Source: Odiellus spinosus (Eukaryota > Arthropoda > Arachnida > Opiliones > Phalangiidae). From it: 64,000 bases of DNA. The stretch is taken from NCBI GenBank assembly GCA_963920705.1, contig OY987226.1:22931300-22995299 (forward strand), read 5' to 3'. Below the pieces are notes generated by a model. The model did not search any database. It saw only the letters and a list, made by a program, of their open reading frames with translations, and was not told where the DNA came from. Of the stretch, positions 36,842 through 50,500 are shown piece by piece (position 1 is the first letter of the stretch; every line of letters starts with the position of its first letter). The translations under genes and the position numbers were made by a program.

Positions 36842-38610
36842 TTCATACCCGTATCTACTAGATCCCGGCATCCAAGTTGTTACAAGTTATTTAAATTTAT
36901 CAGTATTTGATAGTGACGCTTCGGCTTAATAATGATGGTCTAATCGTGATTCATTCTATCAAAAGATAATTCAATCGGATTAAACGAGATCAAAATTAAA
37001 TCTTAAATCTTTTTAACCATTTCGAATTCGTCTATTACTCAAGTCAGACAGGGATGATGACTTTTTATGACTATTTTTAAGTGATGGGCTATGACGTAAA
37101 ACTTGACCTTTACTGATAGTATTAAGCTACGGGGCGTTGTTTACTTTTATCGGATAGACTTTTGATAAAACTGATCATTTTGAAACTGGTTGTAAATCGG
37201 ATAAAATTATTTTTTTAAACTTATTACAAGAAACGGATGCTCGTTAAGCGCTTATCTTAAGCAAAGTTATTTACATAATGTTTTTGTCTTTTATAACCGC
37301 GCCTTCTATGTGACAGCCAACTGTGAAACTCTTTTTTAAATTCAGTGAAATTGGACTATTGTCAAGCAATTGCTTATTATTTCGCAATACAACAATAGAA
37401 ATAAGAGTTAAATTGACAGTTATCCATTTGAGTATCGGTTAACCCTGCGCAAAGATATTTTAAGTTTCGATAGATAATTCGAATACTAATATAAGTTAAA
37501 AAGAGATGGTCGTGTGAACAGTTTTTATCCGCTAACGTCTTTGCACAGTATCTGATAAGCGAAACGTATAACAGTTTGTTCTATACAGATAAAAAGGAGA
37601 TCTAGTATGAATAACCTCATTTTTTATGTACCATTATTGTCGAATTGGGATAGTGACAGTTCACTCGCAGGTGGACGTCATATTCAAATATTTATTAAGT
37701 CTTTTTTAAGTTTGCTTTTCACTTGTAAAGAAGGCTTGAAAAATACTTAAAAATAAGTAGTAGAGACATTATATGGAGAATTAAGTAAATAATTGGCTTT
37801 TTGAGCTCTCTAAAAGATCGAGAAAAATTCAAATTTGGTCAAGCCCAATTTTCTCCTTTCGAAATAATAACATATTTGTATTTATTTCCCAATGTTGTAA
37901 GTACAATTTCCCTAATCGTGGAAAAGTTCTCTCGTATTCTATTATAACTAAAACTGTATTAAAACACCACTCTGTCAAAAATTTCCACCTAGACTTTACA
38001 GCGCGGAAATAATCTAGGTTATCAGTCATCTTTATGATTGGTTTATTTCGTGATAACAAGCTATACAGTCAAGTTTTGTTCTCGCTGCCAATTCGAGATG
38101 AAATTAACTGTAGCCACCATTTTTGCTACAAAGTATATATAGTTATCGTCTTTTTGGTAAGTTTTTGATCAGTTTATTTTCTAGTAAACTGTAAAGAGCG
38201 AAAGAACATGTGGGCGATTGAATCACGCACGTGCGTGTATACCTAAAAACTGACTGATAAGCGAAAGACGAAGAAGTAAAAAAACTAAAAATACTCCAGA
38301 AAAACATTCGAGTTGCCAAATATAATGTAAACACTTCTGTAAGGATGTTTCCCTAACTCTGTATGAAAGAAGAAGAAAAAAAAATCGCTTGAACCAGACG
38401 CTTTCTACCCCAAACACTCGACGATAAAAATATATGTTAAGTTGCGGAAGCTTATAACTAGATTAGGGGGGTTTTTAAATTAAAAGAGCTGGTTAACGGT
38501 GTTCGTAGCCTTGGGCAAATGTATGGCGAAACGAACCTTCTCCAAAGCAAAAACGTCTGGCTCAGTCTATCCCATCAAGTCGAAAAGTATTGGCCTTCGA
38601 AGGAAATCCC
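36842..38610. other. Unannotated sequence
   Basis: Contains the single-arm relative (37040-37190) of the intron-2 foldback. Otherwise nothing recognised. Confidence 0.35.
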
Positions 38611-39309
38611 TTAAAGGGAGGGTGAAGACGAAAATCAACTGATTATTTTTATCGATTCTTCTAATAATTTTAAGACTTATCCGCGTAGTTAATCATTCGG
38701 GAAACATATCCCAATGATTTTCAAAATCAAAATAGATCCATATTACATGCCTTCCCTGGAAACAAATTCGCCAACCATTCTTTCTCTTGCTTCGCTACCC
38801 AATAGGAAGCTCATAAGGTGAGCCCACTTCCAGTGAAACAGGAAGGTGACAGGCAGAAGAAATCCTAGGCCTTTAACAAACTACTCGTGGCACGCGCTAT
38901 GTCGAGCGCGAAATGTGATAAGTAACGCCCATGATGTGGCAAACGTGGCGCGCGACAGCGTGTACTACGAGTATTTTGTTAAAGGCCTAGGATTTCTACT
39001 GCTTGTCACCTGCCTGTTTCACTGGAAGTGGGATCACCTTCTGAGCTTCCTATTGGGAGCGAGGCAAGAGAAAGCATGGTTGGCGAATTTGTTTCCAGGG
39101 TGACAGGGAGATGTAATCCTAAGCCTTTAAACGTCCGCTGGAAAGCAAGGCGTTACGCGATTGGTTGGAGGTGGTCAATATAAAAGAACGGTGAAATCTG
39201 GATGTATTTTGATTCTTAAAATCATTGGGATATATTTCCCGAATGATTAACAACGCGGATAGAAGAATAAGAAAAAATCACTTGAATTTCCTGTTCATCC
39301 GCCCTTTAA
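38611..39309. mobile_element. TTAA foldback element, AGGGAGGGTGAAGA family, copy 2
   Basis: TTAAAGGGAGGGTGAAGA at the left; the right end is diverged. Inner arms 38750-38882 and 38975-39105 pair (GGAAGCTCA, CACTTCCAGTGAAACAGG, CCTAGGCCTTTAACAAA). A solo right end of the same family is at 56905-57002. Confidence 0.75.
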
Positions 39310-39993
39310 AGGGGGAATGTGAATAGATAAGTCACGTTTGTTTATCAAGCAACTTAAAAGCAATCACTACGACCAATCTCCAGGCCTTTGTCATGCTATA
39401 ATTCAAATCCACTTGACCAGTCCTGTGGCGTACGCCCTTTGTTTTACGCGTAAATGGGAGTGCCACTTTTATCGGGAATTTAACAACTTTGTCAAATACG
39501 GGATCTCTTGTTAATGGTCGGAGTATTGTTGCTAAAACATGAATCTTCATATTTTGCGTAATTAATTGACATTTCCTGAACGTGCCTAATTTTTAGTAGT
39601 AAAATAAAAAAAAATAACGGCTTCATTCTACCTTTAGTTCTAAATTGTAAGGATGTTCTCAAGAATCGAGTGCATTTTTGACTTTCTCAGGGTGTTCTTT
39701 AAGTGTCCTTTATACTCGTGTTCATGGGGAGTTAAGAAGAAATTATCTTTCCCTGTGATATTTAACCATACATACATGTATAAATACGCTTCAGCTTTTT
39801 CCATTTTTCCAACTTCCCTAGTTAAAGTTTGTTCTATATTGGATTATAAAGGTCGGTGAGTAACCGACTGACAGTTGGCACGGAGAGATGCCTCTACAGA
39901 GTATCAGCCCAGAGCCTCAGACATTCAGGGTTGAACAGTTACCCTCCAATTTGGCAGTTTTTGATGTTAATTTGGGTCAAAATTGTTCAAGTT
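39310..39993. other. Unannotated sequence before the 24-bp satellite
   Basis: No gene or promoter recognised. Confidence 0.3.
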
Positions 39994-42900
39994 CGAATTT
40001 TGGCCATCCCTTATTTCGAATTGGGGCCCGCTCCTTATTGTGAATTGGAGCCCATCCCTTATTGTGAATTGGAGCCCGTCCCTTATTGTGAATTGGAGCC
40101 CGTCCCTTATTGTGAATTGGAGCCCGACCCTTATTGTGAATTGGAGCCCGACCCTTATTGTGAATTGGAGCCCGACCCTTATTGTGAATTGGAGCCCGAC
40201 CCTTATTGTGAATTGGAGCCCGACCCTTATTGTGAATTGGAGCCCGTCCCTTATTGTGAATTGGAGCCCGTCCCTTATTGTGAATTGGAGCCCGTCCCTT
40301 ATTGTGAATTGGAGCCCGTCCCTTATTGTGAATTGGAGCCCGTCCCTTATTGCGAATTGGAGCCCGTCCCTTATTGCGAATTGGAGCCCGTCCCTTATTG
40401 CGAATTGGAGCCCGTCCCTTATTGCGAATTGGAGCCCGTCCCTTATTGCGAATTGGAGCCCGTCCCTTATTGCGAATTGGAGCCCGTCCCTTATTGCGAA
40501 TTGGAGCCCGTCCCTTATTGCGAATTGGAGCCCGTCCCTTATTGCGAATTGGAGCCCGTCCCTTATTGCGAATTGGAGCCCGTCCCTTATTGCGAATTGG
40601 AGCCCGTCCCTTATTGCGAATTGGAGCCCGTCCCTTATTGCGAATTGGAGCCCGTCCCTTATTGCGAATTGGAGCCCGTCCCTTATTGCGAATTGGAGCC
40701 CGTCCCTTATTGCGAATTGGAGCCCGTCCCTTATTGCGAATTGGAGCCCGTCCCTTATTGCGAATTGGAGCCCGTCCCTTATTGCGAATTGGAGCCCGTC
40801 CCTTATTGCGAATTGGAGCCCGTCCCTTATTGCGAATTGGAGCCCGTCCCTTATTGCGAATTGGAGCCCGTCCCTTATTGCGAATTGGAGCCCGTCCCTT
40901 ATTGCGAATTGGAGCCCGTCCCTTATTGCGAATTGGAGCCCGTCCCTTATTGCGAATTGGAGCCCGTCCCTTATTGCGAATTGGAGCCCGTCCCTTATTG
41001 CGAATTGGAGCCCGTCCCTTATTGCGAATTGGAGCCCGTCCCTTATTGCGAATTGGAGCCCGTCCCTTATTGCGAATTGGAGCCCGTCCCTTATTGCGAA
41101 TTGGAGCCCGTCCCTTATTGCGAATTGGAGCCCGTCCCTTATTGCGAATTGGAGCCCGTCCCTTATTGCGAATTGGAGCCCGTCCCTTATTGCGAATTGG
41201 AGCCCGTCCCTTATTGCGAATTGGAGCCCGTCCCTTATTGCGAATTGGAGCCCGTCCCTTATTTCGAATTGGAGCCCGTCCCTTATTTCGAATTGGAGCC
41301 CGTCCTTTATTTCGAATTGGAGCCCGTCCCTTATTTCGAATTGGAGCCCGTCCCTTATTTCGAATTGGAGCCCGTCCCTTATTTCGAATTGGAGCCCGTC
41401 CCTTATTTCGAATTGGAGCCCGTCCCTTATTTCGAATTGGAGCCCGTCCCTTATTTCGAATTGGAGCCCGTCCCTTATTTCGAATTGGAGCCCGTCCCTT
41501 ATTTCGAATTGGAGCCCGTCCCTTATTTCGAATTGGAGCCCGTCCCTTATTTCGAATTGGAGCCCGTCCCTTATTTCGAATTGGAGCCCGTCCCTTATTT
41601 CGAATTGGAGCCCGTCCCTTATTTCGAATTGGAGCCCGTCCCTTATTTCGAATTGGAGCCCGTCCCTTATTTCGAATTGAAGCCCGTCCCTTATTTCGAA
41701 TTGGAGCCCGTCCTTTATTTCGAATTGGAGCCCGTCCCTTATTTCGAATTGGAGCCCGTCCCTTATTTCGAATTGGAGCCCGTCCCTTATTTCGAATTGG
41801 AGCCCGTCCCTTATTTCGAATTGGAGCCCGTCCCTTATTTCGAATTGGAGCCCGTCCCTTATTTCGAATTGGAGCCCGTCCCTTATTTCGAATTGGAGCC
41901 CGTCCCTTATTTCGAATTGGAGCCCGTCCCTTATTTCGAATTGGAGCCCGTCCCTTATTTCGAATTGGAGCCCGTCCCTTATTTCGAATTGGAGCCCGTC
42001 CCTTATTTCGAATTGGAGCCCGTCCCTTATTTCGAATTGGAGCCCGTCCCTTATTTCGAATTGGAGCCCGTCCCTTATTTCGAATTGGAGCCCGTCCCTT
42101 ATTTCGAATTGGAGCCCGTCCCTTATTTCGAATTGGAGCCCGTCCCTTATTTCGAATTGGAGCCCGTCCCTTATTTCGAATTGGAGCCCGTCCCTTATTT
42201 CGAATTGGAGCCCGTCCCTTATTTCGAATTGGAGCCCGTCCCTTATTTCGAATTGGAGCCCGTCCCTTATTTCGAATTGGAGCCCGTCCCTTATTTCGAA
42301 TTGGAGCCCGTCCCTTATTTCGAATTGGAGCCCGTCCCTTATTTCGAATTGGAGCCCGTCCCTTATTTCGAATTGGAGCCCGTCCCTTATTTCGAATTGG
42401 AGCCCGTCCCTTATTTCGAATTGGAGCCCGTCCCTTATTTCGAATTGGAGCCCGTCCCTTATTTCGAATTGGAGCCCGTCCCTTATTTCGAATTGGAGCC
42501 CGTCCCTTATTTCGAATTGGAGCCCGTCCCTTATTTCGAATTGGAGCCCGTCCCTTATTTCGAATTGGAGCCCGTCCCTTATTTCGAATTGGAGCCCGTC
42601 CCTTATTTCGAATTGGAGCCCGTCCCTTATTTCGAATTGGAGCCCGTCCCTTATTTCGAATTGGAGCCCGTCCCTTATTTCGAATTGGAGCCCGTCCCTT
42701 ATTTCGAATTGGAGCCCGTCCCTTATTTCGAATTGGAGCCCGTCCCTTATTTCGAATTGGAGCCCGTCCCTTATTTCGAATTGGAGCCCGTCCCTTATTT
42801 CGAATTGGAGCCCGTCCCTTATTTCGAATTGGAGCCCGTCCCTTATTTCGAATTGGAGCCCGTCCCTTATTTCGAATTGGAGCCCGTCCCTTATTTCGAA

Positions 42901-43448
42901 TTGGAGCCCGTCCCTTATTTCGAATTGGAGCCCGTCCCTTATTTCGAATTGGAGCCCGTCCCTTATTTCGAATTGGAGCCCGTCCCTTATTTCGAATTGG
43001 AGCCCGTCCCTTATTTCGAATTGGAGCCCGTCCCTTATTTCGAATTGGAGCCCGTCCCTTATTTCGAATTGGAGCCCGTCCCTTATTTCGAATTGGAGCC
43101 CGTCCCTTATTTCGAATTGGAGCCCGTCCCTTATTTCGAATTGGAGCCCGTCCCTTATTTCGAATTGGAGCCCGTCCCTTATTTCGAATTGGAGCCCGTC
43201 CCTTATTTCGAATTGGAGCCCGTCCCTTATTTCGAATTGGAGCCCGTCCCTTATTTCGAATTGGAGCCCGTCCCTTATTTAGAATTTGGGGTCCGTCCCT
43301 TATTTCGAATTTGGGGCCCGTCCCTTATGGGCCCGCCCCTGATTTCGAATTTGGGGCCCGCCCCTGATTTCAAATTTGGGGCCCGATCCTGATTTCGAAT
43401 TTGGAGCCAGTTCGGGATTGCGAATTGGGGCCCGTTCCTTATTTGGAA
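39994..43448. repeat. 24-bp satellite, about 140 copies
   Basis: Unit TTGGAGCCCGTCCCTTATTG plus CGAA. Ordered blocks differ at adjacent bases: TTATTGTGAA (to about 40345), TTATTGCGAA (to about 41258), TTATTTCGAA (to about 43280), then diverged end units with GGGGCCCG. A run of units has CCCGACCC near 40119-40225. Because 24 is a multiple of three, very long frames arise (octapeptide repeats); they are not annotated as genes. Confidence 0.97.
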
Positions 43449-44430
43449 TTAAGGCCGTCCATATTTAACCCATGCCGTCTCTCATTGGCAAAAGGGTAAA
43501 TGTTAAAGGACTAGGGCGCAGACTGGATAAGGGATCAAGAGGGCGATTCCCCTGCCCTATATCTATAGCCGGACAGGAAAAGCAATAGCTTTAAATGCAC
43601 TACATCTTCTCTCCGCCTCACTGTCTCTCTCAAATATGGGTTATAAGGGGCAGCAGAAAATTAAGAATAGGCGAGCGGTCAAGGACACGACCCTTACGAT
43701 CGTGTGGTTTCCGAAACAACCTTGACGGCCTACCTCTTAAGGTACGTCCGACTATTTGAGCTAAAGCCGAAGTAGGCCGCAAACGGATAGGCTGCTTCTC
43801 TCGTCCGGTTAGAGATAAAGAGTCCATGGCCCAAGCATCAGAAAGCGGTTTAATGTCTCAATTATTTTTGCTCTCTGCATAATCGCTTACCATAACCATG
43901 AATTTTATATTTGTAATACCTGACAGATCTCTTCTTTTCTTACACCTCTGGTTCATATACAAAATAATAAAAAATAAGATAATTGGTTGAGAAATTTTTA
44001 CGCCATTATTTCATTTCTAGCTCTTCCTATAAAGTTCATCTCCACACCCAGTTAAAATTAGCCATCTTAGGTAAAAAAAACAATATTCAATAGGCGGTAC
44101 ATTTGTTCGTAAAACATAGGAAACTGGACAAACCACCGACTAGAAGTCAAAAAAATCGGGAAAATCATAATTATTTGAGAAACGAGTGAAAATTTGTGTT
44201 AAAAAACTTATGAAACTTCAAAACTGTTGCGAACCCAAAAAATGGTGTTTTTTAAAGCACCTGAAAATATTTTTTTTGCTTACAAAGACCACTTTAACAT
44301 TCTGGATAATCTGGAAATATGAGGGAAATTCGTATTCGAAATCTTTCATAATTTTTGTGGTCACGTATATAGTGGCGTACCATTGATAAACAACGCTTGA
44401 TTTTTGTAGGAATTTTACCCCGAAAGAGGC
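43449..44430. promoter_or_regulatory. Upstream region of the ADAMTSL5-like gene
   Basis: About 980 bases between the satellite and the first coding exon must hold the promoter or an upstream intron. I can point to no specific core-promoter motif. Confidence 0.3.
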
Positions 44431-44502
44431 ATGGCATTTACTTACTTTTTTCATTGGTTGACGTTTTATATTTCATTCGTTATCACGATACAGTCTGTAC
44501 TG
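44431..44502 (+). CDS. ADAMTSL5: ADAMTSL5 exon 1: signal peptide
   Basis: ATG at 44431 opens a 24-residue, strongly hydrophobic and aromatic stretch ([17 protein letters not shown]...) that ends at a consensus GTAAGT donor at 44503. It joins in phase 0 to the next exon after an 89-bp intron. This start was chosen because it is the only upstream exon found that supplies both a signal peptide and the correct phase. A further upstream non-coding exon is possible. Confidence 0.75.
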
Positions 44503-47500
44503 GTAAGTACTCCTTTTTTTTTGTTTTAAATGATGGTATATACTCCAATTTAAGGGTAAATGGCTAGTTGCTCAATATTATCGTTTTTTAGTCTTTTTCG
44601 GAGCCGGAAAAGCATTTGGTTGTGAAAGCTTATACAACGGAACAACAAAGCAACCACAAACTCGCTTACGTACCTAATTCTCAGCGGACGAACTTCACTG
44701 TTTGGTCGTATTGGTCCAAGTGCACCAGAACTTGCGGAGGCGGCATTAGCACTAGAAAGAGAAAATGTGTTGGAACGTAAGTATTTCTTTTCTTTTTTTA
44801 AAAAAGCTGTTTACTTCAGAGTGAATATAGACCGAGTACAGACGAGACTCGCGAATTCAGTAAACGCGTCGGCGTTCAATGTTATGGGTTCATCATCATC
44901 TGTAATGCAATTTCGATTCCCCTAAAAAACTGACCCATGAGCCAGTCAGAACGCTCCATTTTCTCATTGAAATTATAGATATTATGTTTAAACTAGGCTT
45001 ACTTAACATGGAATACGCATTCAATACACACCCGATCCAAATTGTAAACATTAGAAAACAACTAAAATTAATTTTATCAAAAGTCTATCATTTTAATCCA
45101 ATAAAATGTAAACAATGCCCCGTACCGTAATACTTTCAGCAAAGGTACAGTTTTAAGTCCTAGTCCATCACTTAAAAATAGCCAAAAAATCATCACCCCT
45201 GTCTGGCTCTTATAATTTGGGCTCTACCTCCATATAGTGAGTCGGGAGAGAGGGACGGAATCTAAGCGGACCGCCCTTGGCTATATTGTCTCCCCCCAAA
45301 CTACGGAGTTTCTATAAAGAGTGGCACTACCGATTTCACTATATAAACCCACTAGAGTGTTTCGAATCAGAATCTGCCGGTACATTTACCTCGATCTTCG
45401 CTGATAATATTAAGTTACCTGGCGTTGTTTACTTATATGGAATAAAGTGATAGATATTTGATTCTATTAATTTTAGCATCCGTTTTGGCGAATAGCAAAA
45501 GGCTAGACAACGATAATGAGATATTGTCCATTTGTTATTAGTCCTAGGTGTCAGTCAAGCATAGACGGAAAACGGCAATTGTAAATCTTTTGCCACAAAT
45601 TCTAGTTTTTGAGGTTTCCAAGCAATTTTTTATAAATGTTTGCGATTTTAATGTAAATTTCATATAGAGATTTTTTATTTATTTTCCAATTATTGAAGTG
45701 TCCGACCCCTCAATTAAACCCAATCAAAAAAGTCAACATATCTATTTTATGAATCGTTAATGAAAATTATAACAATCACTTTTAATTTAATCTTTTCTAC
45801 AGAAACTGCACAGGTCCAACGCAGGAATTTCTCGTCTGCAACGACAAAGTAAGTTAAGTAAACGTCCATGTTTGCCTTAGCTTCAGTTTTACTTCTTAAT
45901 TATGAACAGAAGCCGATGAAACCCTCCTTTGAAGTCTACTACTCCAATGTTCCATATAGCGCTCCTCTCTGTATGGGTAAAATTCACAATTTTACGAGTT
46001 AGAAGGGGTCCTACTTCATCCCCCTGTCTACGGAAAATTGGAAATTCTCTCTCTCTCTCTCCACAAACGACGATGTTTTTGGACGAACTCCAAGGCTGCT
46101 AGAGATATTCGCTTGACGAACTCCCGCTCCGAATACATCTACCGTTAGGAGGCGTCCGAATCGCGCCTTTCGAGAATAACCCATACAGAGAGGGGTAGAC
46201 AAGACCCGGGAGTAATAGACTTCAAAGGAGGGTTTCATCGGCTTCTGTTATGAATAGTGTACCATTATTTGTGTGTATTATTTCGTGTTCTAACTGGAAA
46301 TATCAATCAATTTTAATTTTGGAATTTGGAAGGTTATAGGGCGAGCTGAGGAATCTCTCTCTGTAGACCGTGAGTGTCGCAAATAGTTTAAATTTGACGT
46401 CAGTTCATTTAGTATTTCGTTTGGTCCACCGATCATTCGGTGACCTGTTCAATGAACAAGTATGGAATATAAATTATTTTTGGCCCGGTTCCGAATTGAT
46501 AGAGGGAAAGAAAACCGTCTTGAATCGTCAGTCAATAGTAACAATACATTAGTTAAACACTCTACGACAATCTTTAGGCCATACCAATCAATTTCGTGTA
46601 TTGACGTCAGTCTACAATAGTGACTTGATTTCTATTATGGATATTTAGTAGGAAAATTCAAAACTTTAAATTAATATTTTGTCGTTGTTTATATTTTGAT
46701 GCCTCTGTTTTCTTTTGGTTTTTCCAATATACCATGTACTTTTTTTGTAACGAATTCGGAGTCATTTAAGTTATTTACTATCATAGTACAGTAGAACATA
46801 GATAAGGGGGGGGGGGGCGTAACATTAATTGCCTGACTAAAATTTATTTAAAATTCATGGAAACACTATCCAAAAAAACATTTTAGGAGTATTATTAGAA
46901 ATACCTACGCTTATGTTCAAAATGGAGTTAGAGTAATGTAAAAATATGAGATTGATCAGAGGTATATAATAACCCCCTTCGGGGGGAAGTATGAAAGGTA
47001 GGCAAAATCGACGAACAACAAGTGCCCGGCGAAAATCGCGGCGGATCGACACACCGCTTTACTCCCAAAAAATAGTTACACCATTTTGAACCTCACTAAA
47101 TTTTCCCTACGCACACTTCCGGAACTATTTTTGGTGTCGTCTGCTATGGATGTTCAAAATTTAAACATAGGGCGGCGAAGTTAAAATTTGATAGTTTGAT
47201 TAAAAACTTTGTTAATACAAAGACCATTTACTAGAGTAGCGACATTGAGAAGTCCAGCGCGAGCTAGTGGGTTAGATAGTCAGCAGCGGGCTCTTGTTGT
47301 TCGTGATTTTTAGCATTGGTAGCATAGGGGCTTTCATACTTCCCCCGAAGGGGGTTATTATATACCTCTGGATTGATTGATACACAAGTGTTTAACATCA
47401 CGCAAAAAAGTAGCTCGTTTCAATTACATTTAACACGCGTTTTAATTATAAATGTTGAAGTTAACGTGTTTTAAGTTCTATACATTATTCATTATGAAAA

Positions 47501-50500
47501 CATTTTAACATTTACGTCACGCTCCTAGATGTAGAAGGAAAAATATATTCTGTCTGTGGGTTCTAGAACTATCAAGTTAATAACAACACGTGTCCTCTAA
47601 CGGCAAACAGTGGCTAATGTAGGAAATAAAGAACTATGCCGCCGTGGATAAAGTATAGGCAGACATCCTCGTAATTTTGTTAGTTCCAACTCTTGCTAGG
47701 TGGGTTGTAAAACTAACGTCGGTGTATCTCGGAAAGAGGCTCGCCCATAAACTTTCCAATATTCTACACTCGTGTTCGATAACGCATCGTTTCATTTTTT
47801 GTGAAGTTCAGTTCAGACTAATTCCTTTTCCCAAACCGTTTTCTTTTTTTTTTTTTTTTCTACTTAAACTTTAATTTATAGTTAATTCAGATTTTAATAT
47901 TTTGCAAATGAGCCTCATATTTAAATGTTAAACGTATTTATTTTGGTTTTGAAGCGATTCCCATTAACTCAATTCCCCTTTGAACAAGAGTGTAAAAAAC
48001 CATAAATTTTTAGAAACAGTTTCTCTACTGGTCTTACGAAAATGATCTTCGTATTTCATGTACACGTACGAAATAATTATTTTCCAGCCATGCCCGCAGA
48101 GAGACGGTGATTATCGTTCATCGCAATGCTCTAGACGAAATGGGCATAGCATAGCTGGGAAAGTGGCAAATAACTGGATTCCATTGCCAGGTATTATTCT
48201 TCCGCGCTGACGAATAACAAGCCTGCGCCTATACTCCCATCTAGGACTATTATCAATGGACATCCATCTCTTATTAAGAGATAAAGATGAATAACGAAAC
48301 CTGGCGTTCAGAAGCGTCATCTAACGGCAAACAGGACAGGCAAAAGTAGCAACTAACACAACTCACGCGTGGCTGCTATGGATAAAGAATGGGCAGACAG
48401 GCGCGTGGTTACTTGACTACTTTTGCCACTGTTTGTACGCCAGCTAAGCCCAGGTTTTGTTATTCTTCTTTATCTATTAAGATATGTGTCCATTGTTAGT
48501 AGTTCTAGATAGCACTGTGTTAAGTATGAAAAATCTTGCAGGGTACAACGAATGTCAACTGAAGTGCAAATCCGTAGATTTAGCCGATACGTATGTCTTT
48601 GGCAAAGTTGAAGACGGAACCAATTGTGGGAACACGTCTGGACGCGTTTGCCTAAACGGCAGATGCGTGGTATGAATATTATTTTTTTAAAAACATCATC
48701 TTAAGATTGAAAAATACATTAATTAAATCAAAAAGAGGTCTTAAGAACCGGATTTCCTTGGCCTTGAAAATTGGTCTGCTAGACAATTTTAGGACCCCTT
48801 ATGCATAATATGATATAAGCTTAACCGAAATTAAAAATCCCAATATTCAATTTGAAACTCTTAATTCAATATGAGAATTGAATCGGAACATTTAGAAATT
48901 GCTCTCGTAAGATATTTTTCGCATTATGAACAACCAGAAGATAATTAAAAAGCCTATGGTTAAAGTACCTAACTCCTGATGCTCGTGATGTGAACAAAGT
49001 GAAACATCCAAGTCGCAAGCGAACGTAGACCTGAAATTCACTCTCAAACTAGTAGGCTCGAACACCACTAACGTGCAAGTAGTCTTTGTAAATAATTAGG
49101 CGAAATTACCTAGAATTGTAGACTAAGATTCACCCTGGACACGCGACGTGCTCCCTAGAGCCTCGTTCACACTTGAAGGCAAAATCGGTTCCAAAACCAG
49201 TTCGAAGCGTTTTCCGTTTTCCCTGGTTCACACTTTGACAAGACGGTTCGCGGCGGTTCGCCACGGTTCGACCTAAGCCAAGGCTTAGCGTCGTTTTAAA
49301 AAATGCCCAGAATTTAAAAATTTTAAATAGTTATCTCAAACTAATTAGTAAATCGTGTTTGTAACTCGTTGGTTAATAATTTTTGACAGAAAGTATAATT
49401 TTAATCACGTTATTTTAAGATTTATCAGCAAATTTGTCTCCCCGCCTCGTTATTTTCAAAGCGGATTGAACCGAAGCGACTTGGCCAAGCTGCTTCCCGA
49501 ACCAACACGAACTGATTTCTCACGTTGGTTTGATAACCAGTTATAGAAATCGAACCGCAACGAAGCGCATTTAGGCCTATGTATGAACGAGGCTTAAGTC
49601 ATTAGTAACTGTTATTGCCGATAGAGGCGGTACTAGTACGTTTCGGTGATGCGCTCTTCCTTCCCACCAACTCTACCGGTAACGCGCCTGCGCAGCTACG
49701 AAAATTGGCTTGATGACCACTAGAGGCTCCAGTGAACTGCCCCGCCAAGATCCCTAACTATTTAAAAAATATCGCAAACTGCGGTGGAGATAACTGCGCG
49801 TCACGTGTCCAGGGTGAAACCCTTAGTCTAAGCTAGAATTCAGGGTAATATATTCGCGAACAACAGAGTGATATTTTGTGAGTAAAGAAGGCGCGCACGA
49901 ACTTAGGAGATCGTCAATTTTTGCAACGCGTAGAAATTGGTAAAAATGCAAAATGTTCCGTTCACTTCGATCTAGCTGTTCTGGCTAATGTAGGTATACA
50001 GCGACGATTCTGCTCAGCGTGGAAACAAGTGGAACTAGAAGTTTAATTTTTACATTTTACGCGTGAATTGTCTCAATTTATTCATTCACATCGTCTCCGA
50101 AGATGATGAAACTGATGCTTGATTTTTTTAAAGCCAGTAGGCTGCGATTTTCTTATCGGATCGAAACGAAAATTCGATAGATGTGGTGTTTGTGGTGGGC
50201 ACAACAGCACGTGTCACCTGATAAGAGGCTCTTTCAAACCGAAGACCATCTCGTGGAATTCGGGTAAAACATATTGACGGTATTTTTTTTATATTAATGG
50301 GTGAAGGATGCACGCGATTCATTTACAAATCACGCATGGTCTGTAGTGAAGTACTTTTCAGACGAAAACTATCAGGAAATAGCCAGGCTTCCTGAAGGAG
50401 CTTACGACATTCATGTAACTGATAATACGTCCAATCACTTGGGTAAGTTTTCAATCTTACTTTCATTTTGGTTTTCAAAGGTGATTGTGCCCAGAGTAAA

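Noticed and set aside
39856..43392. 1178-codon and overlapping 1005- and 565-codon open frames with octapeptide repeats
   Set aside because: All three plus-strand frames are open because a 24-bp unit without stops is repeated; the leader shows no gene features. A satellite explains it fully.
43630..43827. Basic 65-codon minus-strand frame upstream of the gene
   Set aside because: Short, no domain and no splice context; likely chance in a G+C-richer stretch beside the satellite.
49755..49800. AACTGCGGTGGAGATAAC, resembling the CGGDN motif of the ADAMTS cysteine-rich domain
   Set aside because: It sits in the arm of an inverted-repeat element and fits no splice phase; the true CGVCGG exon is at 50134-50263.
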